From an uncultured Atopobium sp. (lineage in GTDB: Bacteria > Actinomycetota > Coriobacteriia > Coriobacteriales > Atopobiaceae): a stretch of DNA of 25,470 nucleotides. Location of the stretch: the NCBI GenBank assembly GCA_937990665.1, contig CALKRF010000073.1, positions 1 to 25,470 on the forward strand. The letters are read 5' to 3'. Under the pieces are notes generated by a model. That model searched no databases, was not told the DNA's origin, and was given only the letters and a program-made list of their open reading frames with translations. Numbering within the stretch: position 1 is the first letter of the stretch; every line of letters starts with the position of its first letter. The position numbers and the translations under genes were made by a program. This document shows, in pieces, positions 23,327 through 25,470 of this stretch.

Positions 23327-23728
23327 GTAAATCCCCCATCTGCTTTTTGCAAATTAATCGGTTAATGACCTATTGAAGATAAAATTTTTTTACGAAAAAA
23401 ACAAGTGAAAATCATTACTAATTAGTTATCCTAATGAAACAATTGTACACAAGTAATTTCTTACCTGCGAAAACGTTTCCTATGGTTAACCATGGTGTAC
23501 ATATAAATTTTGTGAAGATGCCGCTCTAAGGCGTTACTTAAATTATTGATATTTGCTCATATGGGCTATCAATTAAATGAAAAAATAACATTCTCTCTAT
23601 GTCGTTATTATGAAATTTAAATTGTGTACAATTTATTTGTGTTAGGTTACAGCTACTGGGGTACACTACCCAAAGAAAATAAGTCATCCAATGCTTCGGA
23701 CAATCCGTGGCTAGTTGAAAGGAACATC
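23327..23728. promoter_or_regulatory. Divergent intergenic region with several dyads
   Basis: About 400 bases without a gene, very AT-rich, between the pump operon (minus) and the peroxidase gene (plus). Visible elements: a perfect 12-base palindrome ATGGTTAACCAT (23482-23493); a LacI/CcpA-like GAAAACGTTTCC (23469-23480); and GTGTACA or TGTACA cores at 23444, 23495 and 23625. The last lies inside the dyad TAAATTG-TGTA-CAATTTA (23618-23635), which overlaps the 19-base element shared with 7412-7430. TACAAT at 23627 is a possible -10 box for the peroxidase gene. A reading frame extends from 23624 into the peroxidase gene but has no ribosome binding site. Confidence 0.5.
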
Positions 23729-24283
23729 ATGGCAAACACCAATATCTATGACCTCTCCGTAGAAGAGCGTGACGGCTCCCTAACTTCCCTCTCCTCTTTT
23801 GATGGAAAGGTCCTTCTGATTGTCAACACTGCAACTGGCTGCGGCTTTACCCCACAGTATGAGGACCTTGAGCGCATTTATGCCGCATACAAGGACCAGG
23901 GCTTTGAGATCTTGGACTTCCCTTGCAATCAGTTTGCAGACCAAGCCCCAGAGTCCGATGAGGAGATTCACCAGTTCTGTACTATGAAGTTTGGTACCAA
24001 TTTCCCACAGTTCAAGAAGGGCGACGTTAACGGAGAGACCGCAAATCCTCTCTTTGAGTGTCTTGCGACAGCTTTCCCCTTCCAAGGCTTTGGTAAGGGC
24101 ATCAAGGCCCTTGCGTTAGATAAATTTGCAAAGGCAAATAACAAGAAGTTTGGTGACAAGGCCTATATCATGTGGAACTTCACTAAATTCCTTGTAGACC
24201 GCCAGGGAAACGTTGTTGCACGCTTTGAGCCAACCACCGATATGGCAGAAGTTGAATCTGCAATTAAAAACCTACTTGCGTAA
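23729..24283 (+). CDS. Glutathione peroxidase-like thiol peroxidase
   Basis: Cytosolic peroxidase of 184 residues that reduces hydrogen or lipid peroxides. The peroxidatic Cys38 is in NTATGCGFTPQYEDL, matching the family pattern with Cys instead of selenocysteine. The second motif DFPCNQF (63-69) and the WNFTKFLVDRQG segment near the C-terminus complete the active site. Cys84 in EIHQFCTMKFG stands where thioredoxin-dependent members have their resolving cysteine, so thioredoxin rather than glutathione is the likely donor. I place the start at 23729 because AAAGGA lies 6 bases before it and the family homology begins there; the open frame begins 105 bases earlier. It is followed 21 bases later by an OhrR-type regulator, fitting peroxide-responsive control. 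Confidence 0.93.
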   Translation: MANTNIYDLSVEERDGSLTSLSSFDGKVLLIVNTATGCGFTPQYEDLERIYAAYKDQGFEILDFPCNQFADQAPESDEEIHQFCTMKFGTNFPQFKKGDVNGETANPLFECLATAFPFQGFGKGIKALALDKFAKANNKKFGDKAYIMWNFTKFLVDRQGNVVARFEPTTDMAEVESAIKNLLA

Positions 24284-24304
24284 GGCGAGAGGACCGGTCC
24301 GCTC

Positions 24305-24820
24305 ATGAGTTCTTCTCAAAAAGAAATACAGTCCGTTGCAGCCGCTAGCACTTTTGCTAGCGGCTCTTCTACACTCGACAACTCCCCCGATATCCCCGAG
24401 CTTCTCCTCAAAAACCAGCTCTGCTTCCCGCTCTACAGTGCCTCAAAAGAAGTGGTACGAAGGTATACGCCGCTGCTTAAGCCCTTTAATCTAACGTATA
24501 CACAATACATTGCCATGATGGCGCTTTGGGAACATGAATCCTTGGATGTCAAAACCTTAGGTGAGCTTTTATTTCTTGATTCAGGCACCTTGACTCCACT
24601 TCTTAAAAAGCTTGAGGAGAAAGGCCTTGTGCTTCGTCAAAAAACAAACAAAGACGGACGTCAGCTGATTGTTTCTCTTACCCAAAAAGGCAAAGACCTT
24701 AGGCGAGAAATGCAAGTGGTCCCACATCAGATCGGCTCATGCGTTAATCTCTCGACCGAAGAGGGTGCTGAGCTTAAACGATTGCTTTTAAAAGTTCTCT
24801 CTAACGTTACGGAAAGCTAG
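24305..24820 (+). CDS. MarR-family regulator, OhrR-type
   Basis: DNA-binding repressor of 171 residues with a winged helix (about 60-140: TYTQYIAMMALWEHE, then the recognition region LGELLFLDSGTLTPLLKKLE and the wing RQKTNKDGRQLIVSLT). The segment NQLCFPLYSASKEV places Cys40 exactly where OhrR proteins have their peroxide-sensing cysteine, so organic peroxide sensing is likely. The protein has an N-terminal extension of about 25 residues, rich in Ser and Ala, not usual for OhrR. This extension is encoded over a perfect hairpin (24340-24365). The ATG has only GAGAGG about 13 bases upstream, separated by the palindrome GGACCGGTCC (24291-24300). No later ATG, GTG or TTG exists before the Cys motif. 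Confidence 0.88.
   Translation: MSSSQKEIQSVAAASTFASGSSTLDNSPDIPELLLKNQLCFPLYSASKEVVRRYTPLLKPFNLTYTQYIAMMALWEHESLDVKTLGELLFLDSGTLTPLLKKLEEKGLVLRQKTNKDGRQLIVSLTQKGKDLRREMQVVPHQIGSCVNLSTEEGAELKRLLLKVLSNVTES
24340..24365 (+). other. Perfect 11-bp hairpin in the 5' coding region of the OhrR-type gene
   Basis: Arms AGCCGCTAGCA and TGCTAGCGGCT with a CTTT loop, falling on codons 12-21 of the regulator gene. The shape is that of a terminator or attenuator, but only CTTCT follows, not a T run. It could reduce read-through from the peroxidase gene or influence translation. Confidence 0.6.
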
Positions 24821-24827
24821 ATTTACT

Positions 24828-25470
24828 ATGACCCAATCACAGGTAACTATAACCTCTTCTGAGCGCGAAGCCGCCATTGTACGTACCAGCGCTCTTGGTA
24901 TTGTAGCCAACGTTGCGCTTGCGGCGTTTAAAGCTGTCGTGGGCATTCTATCTAACTCAATTGCCGTAACTCTTGATGCGGTGAACAATCTCTCCGATGC
25001 AATCTCATCGATTATCACGATTGCTGGAACAAAACTCTCTAACAAAAAAGCTGATCGCGAGCATCCTTTTGGTCACGGACGCATTGAATACATCACTACA
25101 ACAGTCATTGCTGCAATCATCATGTATGCAGGTATTTCTTCGCTTATTAAATCTGTTCAAGACGTCATGGACCCTGCAACGCCAGACTATAGCCTTCTAT
25201 CTTTAATTATCATTGCTGTAGCTGTAGTGGTAAAGATTGTTCTGGGCCACTACGTCCGCTCTGTTGGTAATCGTGTAAACTCCGACACCCTTATTGCTTC
25301 GGGCTCTGACGCGCTCTTTGATGCCGCGCTTTCCACTTCTGTTTTAGCTGCTGCTCTTATCTTTATTTTTACGGGGATTAGCATTGAAGCATACGTGGGC
25401 ATCGTTATCTCTGTATTTATCATTAAAGCTTCAATTGAGCTGTTACAGGGATCTATCAAAGAAATTATTG
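24828..25470 (+). CDS. Cation diffusion facilitator (CDF) metal exporter, partial
   Basis: The first 214 codons are in the window; the gene runs off the end. The protein is a membrane proton-coupled metal exporter of the CDF family. After a short N-terminus (MTQSQVTITSSERE), the segments LSNSIAVTLDAVNNLSDA (first metal-site motif, DAVNNLSD), KKADREHPFGHGR and, later, SGSDALFDAALST (second metal-site motif in the fifth membrane helix) are diagnostic. The NNLSD form with Asp rather than His in the second motif departs from the zinc-type HxxxD arrangement, so manganese or iron is possible; this is inference. The ATG is 7 bases after the regulator stop codon, with GGAAAG about 12 bases upstream, so it is in the same transcript as the peroxidase and OhrR-type genes. 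Confidence 0.9.
   Translation, partial: MTQSQVTITSSEREAAIVRTSALGIVANVALAAFKAVVGILSNSIAVTLDAVNNLSDAISSIITIAGTKLSNKKADREHPFGHGRIEYITTTVIAAIIMYAGISSLIKSVQDVMDPATPDYSLLSLIIIAVAVVVKIVLGHYVRSVGNRVNSDTLIASGSDALFDAALSTSVLAAALIFIFTGISIEAYVGIVISVFIIKASIELLQGSIKEII

Noticed and set aside
23466..23481. Catabolite-control (cre) site GCGAAAACGTTTCC
   Set aside because: The match to the cre consensus is partial and I see no regulator nearby, so it is only listed as an element of the region.
23624..23728. N-terminal extension of the peroxidase reading frame
   Set aside because: The added 35 residues match no family member, start inside a promoter-like dyad and lack a ribosome binding site, while the ATG at 23729 has one.
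1040..24712. Repeat word as a Chi, KOPS or restriction site
   Set aside because: Chi and KOPS are oriented with replication, but the copies here are balanced between strands; restriction targets are usually avoided, not enriched.
1..25470. CRISPR array, prophage, insertion sequence or tRNA genes
   Set aside because: I saw no regularly spaced repeats, phage or transposase proteins, terminal inverted repeats or tRNA-like cloverleafs.

Overview
The window looks like chromosomal DNA from a low-to-mid GC member of the Actinomycetota, class Coriobacteriia, most likely an Atopobium/Lancefieldella/Olsenella-type oral or gut anaerobe. This is inferred from the actinobacterial form of ribosomal protein S1, the GC content in the mid-40s, the mix of peptide-fermentation genes with a DUF3793/flavodoxin cluster, and an LPXTG wall protein. 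The species is not proven. There is no sign of a prophage, insertion sequence, CRISPR array, tRNA or rRNA; it reads as ordinary chromosome with several structured intergenic regions.

Layout: (1) 4-861, a TPR-like protein on the + strand, possibly complete. (2) 885-3952, a minus-strand operon transcribed in the order lipoprotein, permease, ATPase (an NMT1/SsuA-like ABC importer), then coaE. (3) 4085-7263, a minus-strand peptidase block: a C26 glutamine-amidotransferase-like hydrolase, then pepT (M20B), then an M42 aminopeptidase. (4) 7498-15118, an oligopeptide importer: one family-5 binding protein on + and a minus-strand run of a second binding protein, then oppB, oppC, oppD and oppF. The two binding proteins are paralogues flanking the transporter, and the two sides converge on one bidirectional terminator. 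(5) 15431-17152, an LPXTG surface protein. (6) 17301-18545, rpsA with a TTG start and a leader that can fold over its Shine-Dalgarno. (7) 18800-20537, a metal/redox cluster: DUF3793 protein, short flavodoxin, HMA-domain membrane protein. (8) 20852-23326, a small DUF6110-like membrane protein followed by an unusual P1B-type ATPase. (9) 23729 to the end, a glutathione-peroxidase-like enzyme, an OhrR-type MarR regulator and the start of a CDF metal exporter.

The genes suggest an organism that lives on peptides (Opp import plus three peptidases or amidohydrolases) and that manages transition metals and peroxide.

The most unusual signal is not a gene. A short word, consensus GGCGAGAAGANC, is scattered through the window far above chance. 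It lies in both orientations, in several reading frames, and as inverted pairs at gene ends, including the terminator shared by the first peptide-binding gene and oppF. That is the pattern of DNA uptake sequences in Neisseria and Pasteurellaceae, and I know of none described in this group. Other notable items are a pseudoknot-like leader on the DUF3793 operon, a 19-nt element shared by two distant promoters, a perfect hairpin inside the 5' end of the OhrR gene, and a Walker A Gly-to-Glu change in an ABC ATPase.
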